Shown in pieces: positions 17,533-26,911 of a stretch of DNA of 64,000 bases. Source of the stretch: Alcaligenes faecalis. Lineage in GTDB: Bacteria > Pseudomonadota > Gammaproteobacteria > Burkholderiales > Burkholderiaceae_B. Below the pieces are notes generated by a model. The model did no database searches and was not told where the DNA came from. It was given only the letters and a program-made list of their open reading frames with translations. Each line of letters opens with the position of its first letter. Position 1 is the stretch's first letter. The stretch is from the NCBI RefSeq assembly GCF_041521385.1, contig NZ_CP168006.1, forward strand, positions 4,039,648 through 4,103,647, read 5' to 3'. The translations under genes were made by a program, and so were the position numbers.

Positions 17533-19995
17533 ATGACAACAGGCACTTCAAACAAGAGCTCACGCCTGACTGTAGACGTGGAAGGCATGAGCTGCGCCTC
17601 CTGCGTCAGTCGGGTTGAAAAAATTATTGGCAAGGTGCCAGGGGTGCAATCGGCCCAAGTCAACCTGGCCACCAACAAAGCCACTGTGGACTTTGAGGGT
17701 GCCGCCCCGATCGACGCCATTATGCAGGCAGTGGAAAAGGGTGGTTACACAATTTCCCTGCAAAACATTGTTTTAGATGTGCAGGACATGACTTGCGCCT
17801 CGTGCGTGGGCCGGGTGGAAAAAGCCCTGCTGAAAGTACCCGGCGTACAAAAAGCCTCGGTCAATCTGGCTACCGCCAAAGCCCATGTCCAGGTCGTGCA
17901 CGGTGTAAAAACTCCCGACCTGATCCAGGCCGTCAGTAAAGCCGGTTATCCCGCCAGCCTGGCCCAGGCCGCCGCCACAAATGACCAATTCGAGCGCGCC
18001 GAGCACAGCTACGAAACCCTGCGCAAACGTTTCTGGCTGGCAACCATTCTCGCCTTGCCCGTCTTCATTCTGGAGATGGGGGGCCATATGGTGCCCGCCT
18101 TTCACCATTGGGTGGCCAGCACCATAGGGACGCAAAACAGTTGGTTAATCCAGTTTGTGCTAACCACTTTGGTTCTGTTCTTTCCTGGCCGCGAGTTTTA
18201 CACCAAAGGGATTCCCGTACTGTTGCGGGGCGGCCCGGACATGAACTCGCTGGTCGCTGTTGGCACCTTATCTGCTTACACCTTCTCTCTGGTCGCCACC
18301 TTTGCCCCCCAGTGGCTGCCTGCCGAATCCGTTTATGTTTACTTTGAAGCCGCTGCCGTTATCGTGGCCCTGATTTTGCTGGGCCGTGTCATGGAGGCGC
18401 GTGCCAAAGGCCGGACGTCCGAGGCTATTCAACGCCTGCTCAGCCTGCAACCGCCGACCGCCCGTGTGCGTCGTGACGGCCAGGAAGTCGAGCTGCCCTT
18501 AGCCGATCTGCATACCGGCGATATCGTCCTGGTTCGTCCCGGCGAGCGTATTCCGGTCGATGGAGATATCGTTGCCGGTCAAAGCTATGTGGACGAATCC
18601 ATGGTGACGGGAGAATCCATTGCGGTCTCCAAATCCCAGGGCGATAAAGTCATTGGTGGCACTGTCAATCAAAAAGGTTCGCTGGAGTTTGAGGCCACGG
18701 CAGTGGGTCAGGATACGGTGCTGGCCAATATTGTTTCCATGGTTGAGCAGGCCCAAGGCTCCAAGCTGCCGATTCAAGCCGTGGTCGACAAAATCACGCT
18801 GTGGTTTGTGCCCGCTGTCATGACACTGGCTGTCTTGACCACCATTGTCTGGCTGGTTTTTGGCCCATCGCCTGCGCTAAGCTTTGCGCTGGTCAATGCC
18901 GTGGCTGTGCTGATTATTGCTTGTCCTTGCGCCATGGGCCTGGCTACGCCGACCTCCATCATGGTGGGGACAGGTCGTGCCGCACAGGCCGGTGTGCTGT
19001 TTCGTAAAGGGGACTCTCTGCAAGCACTGCGCGATGTGAAAGTCGTGGCCGTGGATAAAACCGGCACCCTGACCAAAGGCGCGCCCGAGCTGACCGATTT
19101 TGTCTGCGCTTCCGGTGAACACCAGGATCAAGCCCTGGCTGCCATCGCCGCTCTGGAAAACTACTCCGAACATCCGATTGCCCAAGCCATCGTCAGCGCC
19201 GCCAAGGACAAGCACATTGCGCTGCCCAAAGCCGAGCAATTCGAGTCTCTAACAGGCTTAGGCGTCACCGCCCAGATTGGTACCGACCAATGGCATGTAG
19301 GCGCAGACCGCTTGATGACACAGCTAGGCGCAGACTTGTCTGCCTTTACCGAGCAAGCCCAAACCTTGGCCCAGGACGGCAAAACCCCCATGTACGCCGC
19401 CCGCAACAAACAAGTGATTGCCTTGCTGGCCGTAGCTGACCCCATCAAGGAAACCACCCCGCAGGCCATTGAGCAGTTGCATGCCCGTGGCATCAAGGTC
19501 GTCATGATTACCGGCGATAACCGCCACACGGCCAATGCCATTGCTCGCCGTCTCAATATTGATGAAGTGGTGGCGGAAGTCATGCCCGAAGGCAAGGTCC
19601 AAGCGGTTCAGGCCTTGCGCAATACCCATCAACATCTGGCCTATGTCGGTGATGGCATCAACGATGCACCCGCTCTGGCTGTGGCAGACGTGGGAATTGC
19701 CATTGGCACCGGCACGGACATTGCCATTGAAGCGGCTGATGTCGTCTTGATGTCGGGGGATATGCAGGGTGTAGTCACCGCCATTTCCCTGTCCCACGCG
19801 ACCATGCGCAATATCCGTCAAAACCTGTTCTGGGCCTTTGCCTATAACGTGGCGCTGATTCCGGTTGCCGCCGGTGTGCTGTATCCCTTTAACGGCACCT
19901 TGCTCTCGCCCATGTTTGCGGCAGGCGCCATGGCCTTGTCCAGCGTCTTTGTGGTCAGCAATGCCTTACGCTTACGTCGTGTGAAGCTGAATTAA
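17533..19995 (+). CDS. copA: Copper-translocating P1B-type ATPase CopA
   Basis: Inner-membrane Cu(I) export ATPase of 820 aa. Two N-terminal heavy-metal-associated domains carry MSCASC (Cys21/Cys24) and MTCASC (Cys88/Cys91). Transmembrane helices follow, then the actuator loop MVTGES, the ion-binding CPC in IACPCAMG, the phosphorylation motif [12 protein letters not shown] in the ATP-binding domain (SEHPIAQAI) and [13 protein letters not shown] plus two HMA domains is diagnostic of class 1B-1 copper pumps. ATG at 17533 has a good AAGGG ribosome binding site; a GTG three codons earlier is less likely. The CueR-like promoter lies 35 bases upstream. Confidence 0.96.
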   Translation: MTTGTSNKSSRLTVDVEGMSCASCVSRVEKIIGKVPGVQSAQVNLATNKATVDFEGAAPIDAIMQAVEKGGYTISLQNIVLDVQDMTCASCVGRVEKALLKVPGVQKASVNLATAKAHVQVVHGVKTPDLIQAVSKAGYPASLAQAAATNDQFERAEHSYETLRKRFWLATILALPVFILEMGGHMVPAFHHWVASTIGTQNSWLIQFVLTTLVLFFPGREFYTKGIPVLLRGGPDMNSLVAVGTLSAYTFSLVATFAPQWLPAESVYVYFEAAAVIVALILLGRVMEARAKGRTSEAIQRLLSLQPPTARVRRDGQEVELPLADLHTGDIVLVRPGERIPVDGDIVAGQSYVDESMVTGESIAVSKSQGDKVIGGTVNQKGSLEFEATAVGQDTVLANIVSMVEQAQGSKLPIQAVVDKITLWFVPAVMTLAVLTTIVWLVFGPSPALSFALVNAVAVLIIACPCAMGLATPTSIMVGTGRAAQAGVLFRKGDSLQALRDVKVVAVDKTGTLTKGAPELTDFVCASGEHQDQALAAIAALENYSEHPIAQAIVSAAKDKHIALPKAEQFESLTGLGVTAQIGTDQWHVGADRLMTQLGADLSAFTEQAQTLAQDGKTPMYAARNKQVIALLAVADPIKETTPQAIEQLHARGIKVVMITGDNRHTANAIARRLNIDEVVAEVMPEGKVQAVQALRNTHQHLAYVGDGINDAPALAVADVGIAIGTGTDIAIEAADVVLMSGDMQGVVTAISLSHATMRNIRQNLFWAFAYNVALIPVAAGVLYPFNGTLLSPMFAAGAMALSSVFVVSNALRLRRVKLN

Positions 19996-20031
19996 GAGCG
20001 TATCAAAACACCTCATACGGCAGATCTTTAC

Positions 20032-20059
20032 AACCCGTTGTTTTAACAGCGGGTTTTTT
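20032..20059 (+). terminator. Terminator of copA
   Basis: AACCCGTTG (20032-20040) pairs with CAGCGGGTT (20047-20055; one G-T wobble) and is followed by T6. Confidence 0.85.
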
Positions 20060-20060
20060 C

Positions 20061-20081
20061 TTCTCTCTTCTCTCTTCTCTC
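20061..20081. repeat. Three tandem copies of heptamer TTCTCTC
   Basis: Three exact head-to-tail copies of a 7-base pyrimidine unit lie between two terminators. No gene reads through it, so copy-number changes would not alter a protein. Confidence 0.8.
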
Positions 20082-20090
20082 TCAGAGAAG

Positions 20091-20121
20091 AAAAATGCCG
20101 CCACGGATGGACGGCATTTTT
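20091..20121. terminator. Bidirectional terminator between copA and ytoQ
   Basis: Perfect 10-bp stem AAAAATGCCG (20091-20100) and CGGCATTTTT (20112-20121) with A/T ends on both sides; serves the leftward ytoQ gene and backs up the copA terminator. Confidence 0.85.
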
Positions 20122-20167
20122 ATCGAGCAGGGCAGCATCGCCACACTCAGGATTCAGTTTTTATCGC

Positions 20168-20608
20168 TCAGGCTTTCAGTGTATAGCGCAAAATCTCGAC
20201 AATTTGTTCGGGTGTGGTCGCCCAGGCCTGTGCGCTGGCATCCACTTCCTTTAATGGATGGATGATGTCCTCGGCATGCAAGGTGACATAAGGTTTGCCC
20301 AAGGCGGCACAGAAACCGGCATCAAAAGCCGCATTCCACTGCTTGTACTTGTCGCCAAAGCGCACCACGACCAGATCCGCTTGCTCAATCAAGGTTCTGG
20401 TACGAATGGCGTTGATTTTGGATGATTTGTGATCACGCCAAAAACCTTCGCTGGCCGGCCCGAGGTGATCGCCTGCGGCATCGCTGGCATCATGATCGGT
20501 GACAGGGCTGGTAAAGGTGATCTCCAATCCAACGGCCTTTGCACCTTGAGCAATCTGCTCGCGCCAATCCGTGTGAATTTCGCCGGACAGATAAACGGTA
20601 TAAGTCAT
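20168..20608 (-). CDS. ytoQ: YtoQ family protein
   Basis: Small soluble protein of 146 aa matching the YtoQ family: MTYTVYLSGEIHTDWREQI at the N-terminus, then FTSPVTDHDASDAAGD, a central DLVVVRFGDKYKQWNAAFDAGFCAALGKPYVTLH and a helical C-terminus. The nucleoside-deoxyribosyltransferase-like pattern (GxxxxD...W...FDAG) suggests a nucleotide-binding fold, but no reaction is established. Start 20608 was chosen because GGAG stands 6 bases before it; the ATG four codons upstream overlaps that site. Confidence 0.88.
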   Translation of the reverse strand: MTYTVYLSGEIHTDWREQIAQGAKAVGLEITFTSPVTDHDASDAAGDHLGPASEGFWRDHKSSKINAIRTRTLIEQADLVVVRFGDKYKQWNAAFDAGFCAALGKPYVTLHAEDIIHPLKEVDASAQAWATTPEQIVEILRYTLKA

Positions 20609-20783
20609 TACGAACTCCATAAAGAAAAGCCGGACGCCTCTTCAACAGGCGCCCGGCGCATTCAAACCCGTCCAACAGTAGCATATTGCACGCTCGCTAA
20701 CAGCAGACAAACGCGATAGCCCTTATTTGCCAATACAGTCGTATGTCAGACAGGCGGGGTATCCGTCTGACTGTTCCCGTCAA

Positions 20784-21809
20784 TCAGCGAATCGGGATAG
20801 CAACCGGGCGAAGCGGAGCCGCATCGCCACCCCGGATCTTGAGCGGGCCACCAATAAAAGCGAATTCATAGACCTTGTCCTTGGACAATTCATCCAGCGC
20901 AATCAGCTCGATAATCGGTGCACCTTGTTGTGCCAGCAGGTACGTGTGCAAAGGCACGTAGTCGTCGGGCACTTCGGAAGGGAAGGTTTCAAAACTCAAG
21001 TTGTCCGCACCCACAACCATGGCGCCGCCTTCTTCCACCAGGTAGCGAGCGGCATCCAGGCCCATGCCAGGAGGCGCATTCATGTAGGCTTTGGGATCAT
21101 TGAAGAGCTTCATGCGGCCCGTGCGGATCAGGACAATATCACCTTCTTTCAGCACCGTTTTTTGACGGGCCAGGGCATCCTTCAAGTCCTGACGCGTGAT
21201 GCGGTATTGGTCAGGCAGCATGTCTACACCTTTGGCGGCGGCCACATCAATCAAGACACCACGGGCAATCAAGGGCGGGAATTTTTCGATACCCGTGCGG
21301 TTCCAGCCACGGTCACCCAGATGCTCATCAGCCTTGAAGCCATTCCAGATCTTTCCATGAATCCCGAAGTGATTCAGGGCATCAATATGTGTTCCCGTAT
21401 GGCTGTACATGGAAAAGGCCGTGCCCGTATAGCTACGCACCGCGTTCATGTCCTTGCCCACCCCCATCGGATCATCCACCTCAGTGCCACGGGGGGTGTG
21501 CGTCATCCAGAACTGATAGTGCGGGTCACCCGCATCCTGCCAGCTAGGCATGCCCAGGTAGTAATCAGTCGCCAAGTCATAGACTTTGCTGCCATCCAGG
21601 CGGGACAAAATGGCCGCCCGGGAAGCAGGGGTGATCAGATTCAGGCGGCCAATTTCATCATCCGGCCCCCAGGGGCTGATGCCTACTTCCTGAGCACCAA
21701 GAGACGGGGTGTTGCTCGCTTGGTGGGTGGAATGGGCCAGGGAGACGCTCATGCTGCTTGCGCCAACCAACAATAAACCGAGCAGACGGTAAGAAAAACG
21801 AATCGACAT
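20784..21809 (-). CDS. Cyclase family protein (kynurenine formamidase-like metal hydrolase), exported
   Basis: Putative cyclase/KynB-type amidohydrolase of 341 aa. An N-terminal signal sequence (about residues 1-25) suggests periplasmic export. The metal-binding motif HTGTHIDALNHFG (family HxGTHxDxPxH) is intact, and VLIDVAAAKG, GDIVLIRTG and GADNLSFE match the conserved core. KynB hydrolyses N-formylkynurenine; longer exported relatives like this one have mostly unknown substrates. The neighbouring DsbA-like gene lies 50 bases upstream on the same strand. The assignment is firm to family, not to substrate. Confidence 0.85.
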   Translation of the reverse strand: MSIRFSYRLLGLLLVGASSMSVSLAHSTHQASNTPSLGAQEVGISPWGPDDEIGRLNLITPASRAAILSRLDGSKVYDLATDYYLGMPSWQDAGDPHYQFWMTHTPRGTEVDDPMGVGKDMNAVRSYTGTAFSMYSHTGTHIDALNHFGIHGKIWNGFKADEHLGDRGWNRTGIEKFPPLIARGVLIDVAAAKGVDMLPDQYRITRQDLKDALARQKTVLKEGDIVLIRTGRMKLFNDPKAYMNAPPGMGLDAARYLVEEGGAMVVGADNLSFETFPSEVPDDYVPLHTYLLAQQGAPIIELIALDELSKDKVYEFAFIGGPLKIRGGDAAPLRPVAIPIR

Positions 21810-21859
21810 GGGATGTCCTTTTTTGTGAAGCGTAGATAGGAAAGGGGGGAGAGCCGCGT

Positions 21860-22537
21860 TTACAGCAAGGCGAGTAAACGGCTTTTGAGCATGTCGGCAG
21901 GCTGGGTCTGCAAACGGGCCAACACTTGGCCTGTCTCGCGTGAAGAAACTAATAAAGTAGGGATGGACTGGATCCCTAGCCGTACGGCTTCGGCACGATC
22001 GGCTTGAACCCGCTGATGAGCAACATCGCTATCCATAGCACTCAGAAAGGCCTGACTGTCAAAACCTTGCGCAACGGCGATGTTCAATAGCGTGTCCATA
22101 TCGCCAATATTGCGACTGTCTGTCAGATGCGCACGCTGCACAGCATCGAAGTAATCCCAATGACCTTGCTCACCAGCCAGCAGACAGGCCGCCTGACACG
22201 CCAGGGCGGACAGCATGCCGTGGGGATACTCGAAGTTCTGTGCCCGCATGCCCTCGATATTGATGGACTGGGTATCGTCGTGTTGAGCGCAGGCGGCCCA
22301 ATGCCCCAGGATTTCACGTTTGGCGCGCTCCATAGAGCCGAAAGCCCGCAGCATTTGCTCACGGCTGTCTTGCAGCACAAAGGTATGGTGGCGGACCTGG
22401 ATACCCAGGTCGGTAGCCACTTGCCGCAGACGTGGCGACATGACATAACACCATCCACAGACAGCATCATGGAAGAAATCAATAACTAAAGGGGAAACCA
22501 GCGGCTGAGTCGTGCCAGGGTGGGTTTGTTCGTGCAT
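21860..22537 (-). CDS. DsbA/FrnE family oxidoreductase
   Basis: Thioredoxin-fold protein of 225 aa with a helical insertion, like FrnE and DsbA-like cytosolic proteins. The redox motif is CGWC (Cys27, Cys30) in HDAVCGWCYVMSP, the cis-proline loop is GIQSIPTLLVSS, and no signal peptide precedes the fold, so a cytoplasmic location is likely. Family members act as disulfide isomerases/oxidoreductases or glutathione-linked isomerases. It lies upstream of the cyclase and downstream of a LysR gene, all leftward. Confidence 0.87.
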   Translation of the reverse strand: MHEQTHPGTTQPLVSPLVIDFFHDAVCGWCYVMSPRLRQVATDLGIQVRHHTFVLQDSREQMLRAFGSMERAKREILGHWAACAQHDDTQSINIEGMRAQNFEYPHGMLSALACQAACLLAGEQGHWDYFDAVQRAHLTDSRNIGDMDTLLNIAVAQGFDSQAFLSAMDSDVAHQRVQADRAEAVRLGIQSIPTLLVSSRETGQVLARLQTQPADMLKSRLLALL

Positions 22538-22640
22538 TGTGATGTCCTTGTAAGATGGTCATCACAATAGCGTTCCCCGGAGCGGAGAATAAGCACGTGG
22601 CGGTGCAGACTGTTTTTACTCCGGGTTCAGAAAGACCTGT

Positions 22641-23594
22641 TTACCGGGCTTTGGACATGGCATTGGGCAGTTGGGCGGCCAGATAATCCACGAAGGCTTT
22701 AACCTTGGGTTGCAGGTGTCGGTTGGTTGGATACACGGCATAAATATGCCGTGGCTCATTCACGAACTCGGGCAAAACGCGTTGCAACTGCCCGTTGGCA
22801 ATGGCCGGATCAGCCAAAAAGGAAGGCAGAGCACCAATCCCCAAACCGGCAATCAGAAAGTCGCGCAGCATCAGGCTGTTATTCACCTGACTATGTTCGC
22901 CTGAAAACAGCAAGGCCGTGCTGCCAGGAGCCGGCGTGTTAGGGACACTATCAATATCACTATCAAAAACAATGCCTTGAGTATGCGCCAGGCTGTAGCT
23001 GATCATTTTGTGATGACGTAAATCCTGCAACGTCTGAGGCTGACCATGTTGCTTCAGGTAGGCAGGAGCCGCGCAGAGTTGTTGCTCGATGGTGGCCAGA
23101 CGACGGGCAATCAAGGTGGAATCATCCAGGCTGGTACGTAAACGCACCGACACATCAAAACCATGAGCCACGGCATCCACAATCCGGTCTTCCATCACCA
23201 ACTCCAGCTTCAGGTCCGGATACATGCGTAGAAACTCCGTCATCAAGGGCGACAAGACACTAAGCGCAAAGGACAAGGGGGCATTCACGCGCAAGGTACC
23301 CGCTACGCGTTGGGATTGCTGTTTGACCGAGCGTTCCAAGGCGTCCAGCTCATCCAGTATCCGACAGCATTCGGCATAGTAGCTACGGCCGGTTTCTGTC
23401 AGACTCATGCTGCGCGTGGTGCGCTGGATCAAGACCGTGTCCAGATGCGCTTCCAGGCTGCGCAATTGCTTGCTCAAGCCGGCTGCCGATATCCCCAGAT
23501 CCTCGGCGGCCTTGGCCAACCCACCCAACTCCACAATGCGCCGGAAGGTGCGCATGACATTAAACGTGTCCATAAGGGATAGGTGCTCCAACAA
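22641..23594 (-). CDS. LysR-family transcriptional regulator
   Basis: LTTR of 317 aa with an N-terminal HTH (FRRIVELGGLAKAAEDLGISAAGLSKQLRSLEAHLDTVLIQRTTRSMSLTETG) and a CrgA-like effector domain (GTLRVNAPLSFALSVLSPLMTEFLRMYPDL). It lies 103 bases upstream of the DsbA-like and cyclase genes on the same strand, which makes those plausible targets, though no operator was identified. The start used, ATG or TTG within the first five codons (MLEHLSLMDTF), is uncertain; the later methionine at residue 8 is equally possible. Confidence 0.9.
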   Translation of the reverse strand: MLEHLSLMDTFNVMRTFRRIVELGGLAKAAEDLGISAAGLSKQLRSLEAHLDTVLIQRTTRSMSLTETGRSYYAECCRILDELDALERSVKQQSQRVAGTLRVNAPLSFALSVLSPLMTEFLRMYPDLKLELVMEDRIVDAVAHGFDVSVRLRTSLDDSTLIARRLATIEQQLCAAPAYLKQHGQPQTLQDLRHHKMISYSLAHTQGIVFDSDIDSVPNTPAPGSTALLFSGEHSQVNNSLMLRDFLIAGLGIGALPSFLADPAIANGQLQRVLPEFVNEPRHIYAVYPTNRHLQPKVKAFVDYLAAQLPNAMSKAR

Positions 23595-23720
23595 TCATCT
23601 ATAGCAAGGTTTGGGTGGGACGTGCTCCTTGGAACAGGTGCTCCGCCACGTCAGGAATCGTATCCTATCGCATTGCTGCTGGCGCTTACCATCTGACTTT
23701 CTTGTCTCGAAGCGAATGCC

Positions 23721-24920
23721 TTACTTCCAACCCAGGCTATGGGATTGCTCCAGCGCCTGGTGACGTTGATCATCATCGGTATGCAGGTAAATATTGGTCG
23801 TAGCGATGGACTCATGGCCCAGGGTGTCACGGATGATACGTAAATCCACGCCTTGATCAGCCAGGTGTGAACCTGCCGAGTGGCGCAGCCAGTGTGCCGA
23901 GGCCTGCTCCAGAATACGAGCCTGGGGCTCCTGATCAGGATGCAAGCTCCGTAAACGATCCGCACTACCTTGAAAAACCTGTTTGACCAGCACATGCGCC
24001 ATGGCCCGCGTCAGATGCTTGTCGCCGGCGCCGGCGGACATCAATAAAGGATAGGGCTCCAAAGCCTGGGGGAAACCTTCCAGGCCATACGCCTGCCGAT
24101 AGCGCATCAATTCGTCAAACAGCTCTTGCGTTAAAGGCACACGACGCCATTTGTCGCCCTTACCGTGGATATGCAGCCACCATTGGGCTGTCGCTCCCGT
24201 ATCAGCACGTTCCTGAACATCGGCCATACGCGCCTGAACCAGTTCGGAAATGCGTAGGGCACCGCCATAAAGAATAGAAAAGAGCCAGCGCACCCGGGCT
24301 TTGTAACGCAACTCGCTCTGTGTATCTTCAGGAAGGGCCTGGATGTATTCTTGCACCCAACGCCATTGCAGTCGGCTCAAATACCGTTGCTGAGGAGCGG
24401 TAGCTTTCTTTTGACGACGGCCCTGATGAGACAAGGCCAAAGGATTGCCCGCCAAATACCCCGCCTGTACCAGCCAGCTAAATAAAGAGTTCAGAATCAA
24501 TAAAGCCTGATTCCGGCTGCTTTCAGACAAAGGCCCCGCAAATGGCCGCCACGCCGCATGGTGACGGGCAGGGCGAGAGCCCCCTTGCACCACCCAGCGA
24601 TGCACTGGTTGGGGATCAGCCAAAAACAAACGATAGGCCAGGATATCCTCCAGGCTAAGCGAGGACAGATCCTTGCGACGCTCCAATACCGCCCACAGCA
24701 AAAGGCGCTCCGCCTCCTTGCGGTAGTTCGCGTAAGTGCGCGGGCTATCTATATAGCGTGCCAACCAGGCCCGCAGCGCCTCTATATCTGTTTGCGCCTC
24801 AATCTGCGCCCGCCCACCCAGAGAACGGTTTGCTCCTTGCCGCCCATCAAAACGGGCCAGTAATTGAGCAATATCGTCCGATCCCAAATCGGTTGAGGGC
24901 GAAGTATTGGCTATTTCCAT
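23721..24920 (-). CDS. Tyrosine recombinase / phage-type integrase
   Basis: Site-specific recombinase of 399 aa. An N-terminal SAM-like core-binding domain (about residues 45-180) precedes the catalytic domain. All catalytic residues are visible: Arg223 in GALRISEL, a lysine in HGKGDKW, His343 and Arg346 in HWLRHSAGSHL, His369 in LGHESIATT and the nucleophile Tyr378 in TTNIYLH. The enzyme appears complete. It is divergent from a kfrA-like gene across a 189-base AT-rich gap with a long palindrome. No element bounded by att repeats was found around it, so it may be an orphan chromosomal recombinase rather than part of a young island. Confidence 0.9.
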   Translation of the reverse strand: MEIANTSPSTDLGSDDIAQLLARFDGRQGANRSLGGRAQIEAQTDIEALRAWLARYIDSPRTYANYRKEAERLLLWAVLERRKDLSSLSLEDILAYRLFLADPQPVHRWVVQGGSRPARHHAAWRPFAGPLSESSRNQALLILNSLFSWLVQAGYLAGNPLALSHQGRRQKKATAPQQRYLSRLQWRWVQEYIQALPEDTQSELRYKARVRWLFSILYGGALRISELVQARMADVQERADTGATAQWWLHIHGKGDKWRRVPLTQELFDELMRYRQAYGLEGFPQALEPYPLLMSAGAGDKHLTRAMAHVLVKQVFQGSADRLRSLHPDQEPQARILEQASAHWLRHSAGSHLADQGVDLRIIRDTLGHESIATTNIYLHTDDDQRHQALEQSHSLGWK

Positions 24921-25007
24921 GAATAAGCAGAAAAACGGAGGCGTTAAAAGAGCAGGGAAGGGCTTTCAGACCCGTGCCTGTGCCATCTGAGCTATTTAAA
25001 GCTAGAT

Positions 25008-25035
25008 ATTTGACATTATAGAGATAATGTCAAAT
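25008..25035. promoter_or_regulatory. 28-bp palindrome between integrase and kfrA genes, probable KfrA operator
   Basis: Perfect 12-bp arms, ATTTGACATTAT (25008-25019) and ATAATGTCAAAT (25024-25035), around AGAG. The palindrome lies in the AT-rich divergent region 75 bases before kfrA and 88 bases from the integrase start. KfrA of IncP plasmids is known to repress its own promoter at an inverted-repeat operator, so control of both divergent genes is likely. TTGACA within the left arm could serve as a -35 element. Confidence 0.65.
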
Positions 25036-25109
25036 TATAGAATTCGATTTGTTGATAATTTTATATATTACATTGTATTATTAATTAAATTATTCACTGA
25101 GGTGGAAAA

Positions 25110-26177
25110 ATGGAGCAAAACCAGCCAAACGAGAGCCAAATCCTGGCCGATGTTGCCCAATTGCGGGATCGCTTCAGCCATACGCAGACCTTGTACAAAG
25201 AAGTGGCTGCACTCCTGTTTTTTCGCTACAGCGTCACGCCTACAGCCAATAAGCTGTACCAATTGGTGCGCAAGGGCAGCATGAGCGCACCGGCTCAGGC
25301 GTTGCAGACGTTCTGGGAAGATTTGCGAGATAAAAGCCGGGTTCGGCTGGACGTGGCCGATATGCCTGAAGAGCTGCAAACCCTGACAGGGGATTTGCTG
25401 GGCCGTATCTGGCAAGAAGCCATGGGACACTCGAAACAGCAAATGCGGCATTACCAGACCCAAGCAGATGAGCGCGTCACACAGGCTCAGGCCCAAACCC
25501 GGCAAGCCCAACAGGCGCTGGAAGTAGAGCAGGGGGCCTTGAAAAACGCCCAAGCCACTATAGAAAAGCTGAAAGAAGCACTGCAGACAGCCGGTCAGGA
25601 GCAAGCAGCTTTAAAACAAGACTTGCTGCACGCCAAACAACGCCAAAACGAGCTGGAAACCGAAAAGCAGCTAATTCAGCAAGAACTACGCCGCCAAGGT
25701 GAGCAATTCACCCAGGATCTGGAGCGGCTGCACAAAGCCATTGAGCTGACCGAGGAGCGCGCCCAGGCTAACGAGCGCCGTGCCTTACTGGAAATCGACA
25801 AGGAACGCTCCGTTCAAACGCGATTGCGCCAGCACATGGAGGAAGCCGAGCAAGCGCACAAAGCGCAGCATCAGGCGCACGAACAAGAGCTAAACAAGCA
25901 ACAAGATCACATGCAGAAACTGCGCCAAGAACTAGGACAAGAGCAGGGCGAGCGTCGTGCCATGCAGGCGGCTCTGGATATTAGCCATCGTTTGGCCAAA
26001 GAAATGCAGGGGCAATTGCAAATGCTGCGTACTCGGGCTGCCTTGTTGGAGCGGGAAAATGAAGAGGCGCGCAAGCAAGCCCAATTGCTCAGCCAGGAAC
26101 TGGAGCAAGCCCAGACTCAGCCCGTTCGGGCTGTACGTTTGAAGCGGCGCTTGATCAAAAGCGACCCTGAACAATAA
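25110..26177 (+). CDS. KfrA-like DNA-binding coiled-coil protein
   Basis: 355-aa protein with an N-terminal globular domain (about residues 1-110, KfrA_N type, helix-turn-helix region TQTLYKEVAALLFFRYSVTPTANKLYQLVRKGSMS) followed by some 220 residues of continuous coiled coil rich in Gln, Glu, Lys and Ala, and a basic tail RAVRLKRRLIK. KfrA proteins of plasmids bind DNA, autorepress and help partition. Here the gene is chromosomal and divergent from a tyrosine recombinase. AGGTGGAAAA provides the ribosome binding site. Gene function in the chromosome is unknown. Confidence 0.85.
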   Translation: MEQNQPNESQILADVAQLRDRFSHTQTLYKEVAALLFFRYSVTPTANKLYQLVRKGSMSAPAQALQTFWEDLRDKSRVRLDVADMPEELQTLTGDLLGRIWQEAMGHSKQQMRHYQTQADERVTQAQAQTRQAQQALEVEQGALKNAQATIEKLKEALQTAGQEQAALKQDLLHAKQRQNELETEKQLIQQELRRQGEQFTQDLERLHKAIELTEERAQANERRALLEIDKERSVQTRLRQHMEEAEQAHKAQHQAHEQELNKQQDHMQKLRQELGQEQGERRAMQAALDISHRLAKEMQGQLQMLRTRAALLERENEEARKQAQLLSQELEQAQTQPVRAVRLKRRLIKSDPEQ

Positions 26178-26388
26178 AGCCTGTTCAACACGCTAGGCCA
26201 AGCAGTACCAAGGCAGGCTGGGTGCGCTTTCAATCGCCTAAAGGGGTGTCAGCAGATTTAGCGGGATTTCAATCCAAAACAAGACAAAGCCCAGCCTCTA
26301 CCTTGAATGAACGACCAGCCGAACCGAAGGCAAGCACAATTCATCACCTTCCTCGTGCTTTGAGTCTCCTCCTGCTTCGCTAGCCATC

Positions 26389-26817
26389 ATGAATGGACTG
26401 CTGCGTGTAACGGTCTGTTTTAACGCAAACGACAAACAGAAGCCGCGTGCTAAGCTTCTGCCCATGCTGTGCACACCCATTTCATCTCGCAAAACCATAG
26501 GCTGGCTTTTAGTAGTCAGCCTTATTGTTTTGTTTGCCTGCATGGGGCTGGGTACCAGCATTGCCGCACACGCAACGACTCAGAGCAGCACTCACAGCAC
26601 GGTTCAGGTGCAATATGCCGCGTCAGGACAATCTCACCATGGCGCTGCCACGCATTGCAATACTCCACAAAAAGGTGGCTGCTGCGCTTGTCTGGCGACA
26701 CTCCTTCCCGTGCCTGAAGAGTTCGCCTTGCAGCCCGCTTTCCCTCCCATTCCTTTACACCAAGACTACCTTTCCCGGCTGATTGGCCCCGCTCAACCCC
26801 CTCCGCGTTGGTCCTGA
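26389..26817 (+). CDS. Membrane-anchored Cys/His-rich small protein next to multicopper oxidase
   Basis: Up to 142 aa, unrecognised with certainty. A single hydrophobic segment (KTIGWLLVVSLIVLFACMGLGTSIAAHA) is followed by a His-rich stretch and a cysteine cluster, HCNTPQKGGCCACLA, then a Pro-rich tail. The form resembles DUF2946-type proteins that sit beside copper genes. ATG at 26389 or at 26464 may be the start; neither has a strong ribosome binding site. Adjacency to the oxidase, 94 bases downstream, suggests a role in copper handling. Confidence 0.55.
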   Translation: MNGLLRVTVCFNANDKQKPRAKLLPMLCTPISSRKTIGWLLVVSLIVLFACMGLGTSIAAHATTQSSTHSTVQVQYAASGQSHHGAATHCNTPQKGGCCACLATLLPVPEEFALQPAFPPIPLHQDYLSRLIGPAQPPPRWS

Positions 26818-26911
26818 TCATCTTGTTTTAACTGCCGCCCCAAGCTTCCAAAGCCTGTGCTGACTGAGTATGGGCGGCGCATGTGTATTGATGATCCATA
26901 GGAATAAATCC

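Noticed and set aside
20061..20090. Pyrimidine heptamer tandem repeat considered as a phase-variation tract
   Set aside because: It lies between two terminators, outside coding and promoter sequence, so a switching role is unsupported.
24965..25003. Sequence near the integrase start resembling a tRNA D-arm (reverse strand TAGCTCAGATGG)
   Set aside because: No complementary D-stem, anticodon or T-arm follows, so it is not a tRNA gene or a credible tRNA-derived att site.
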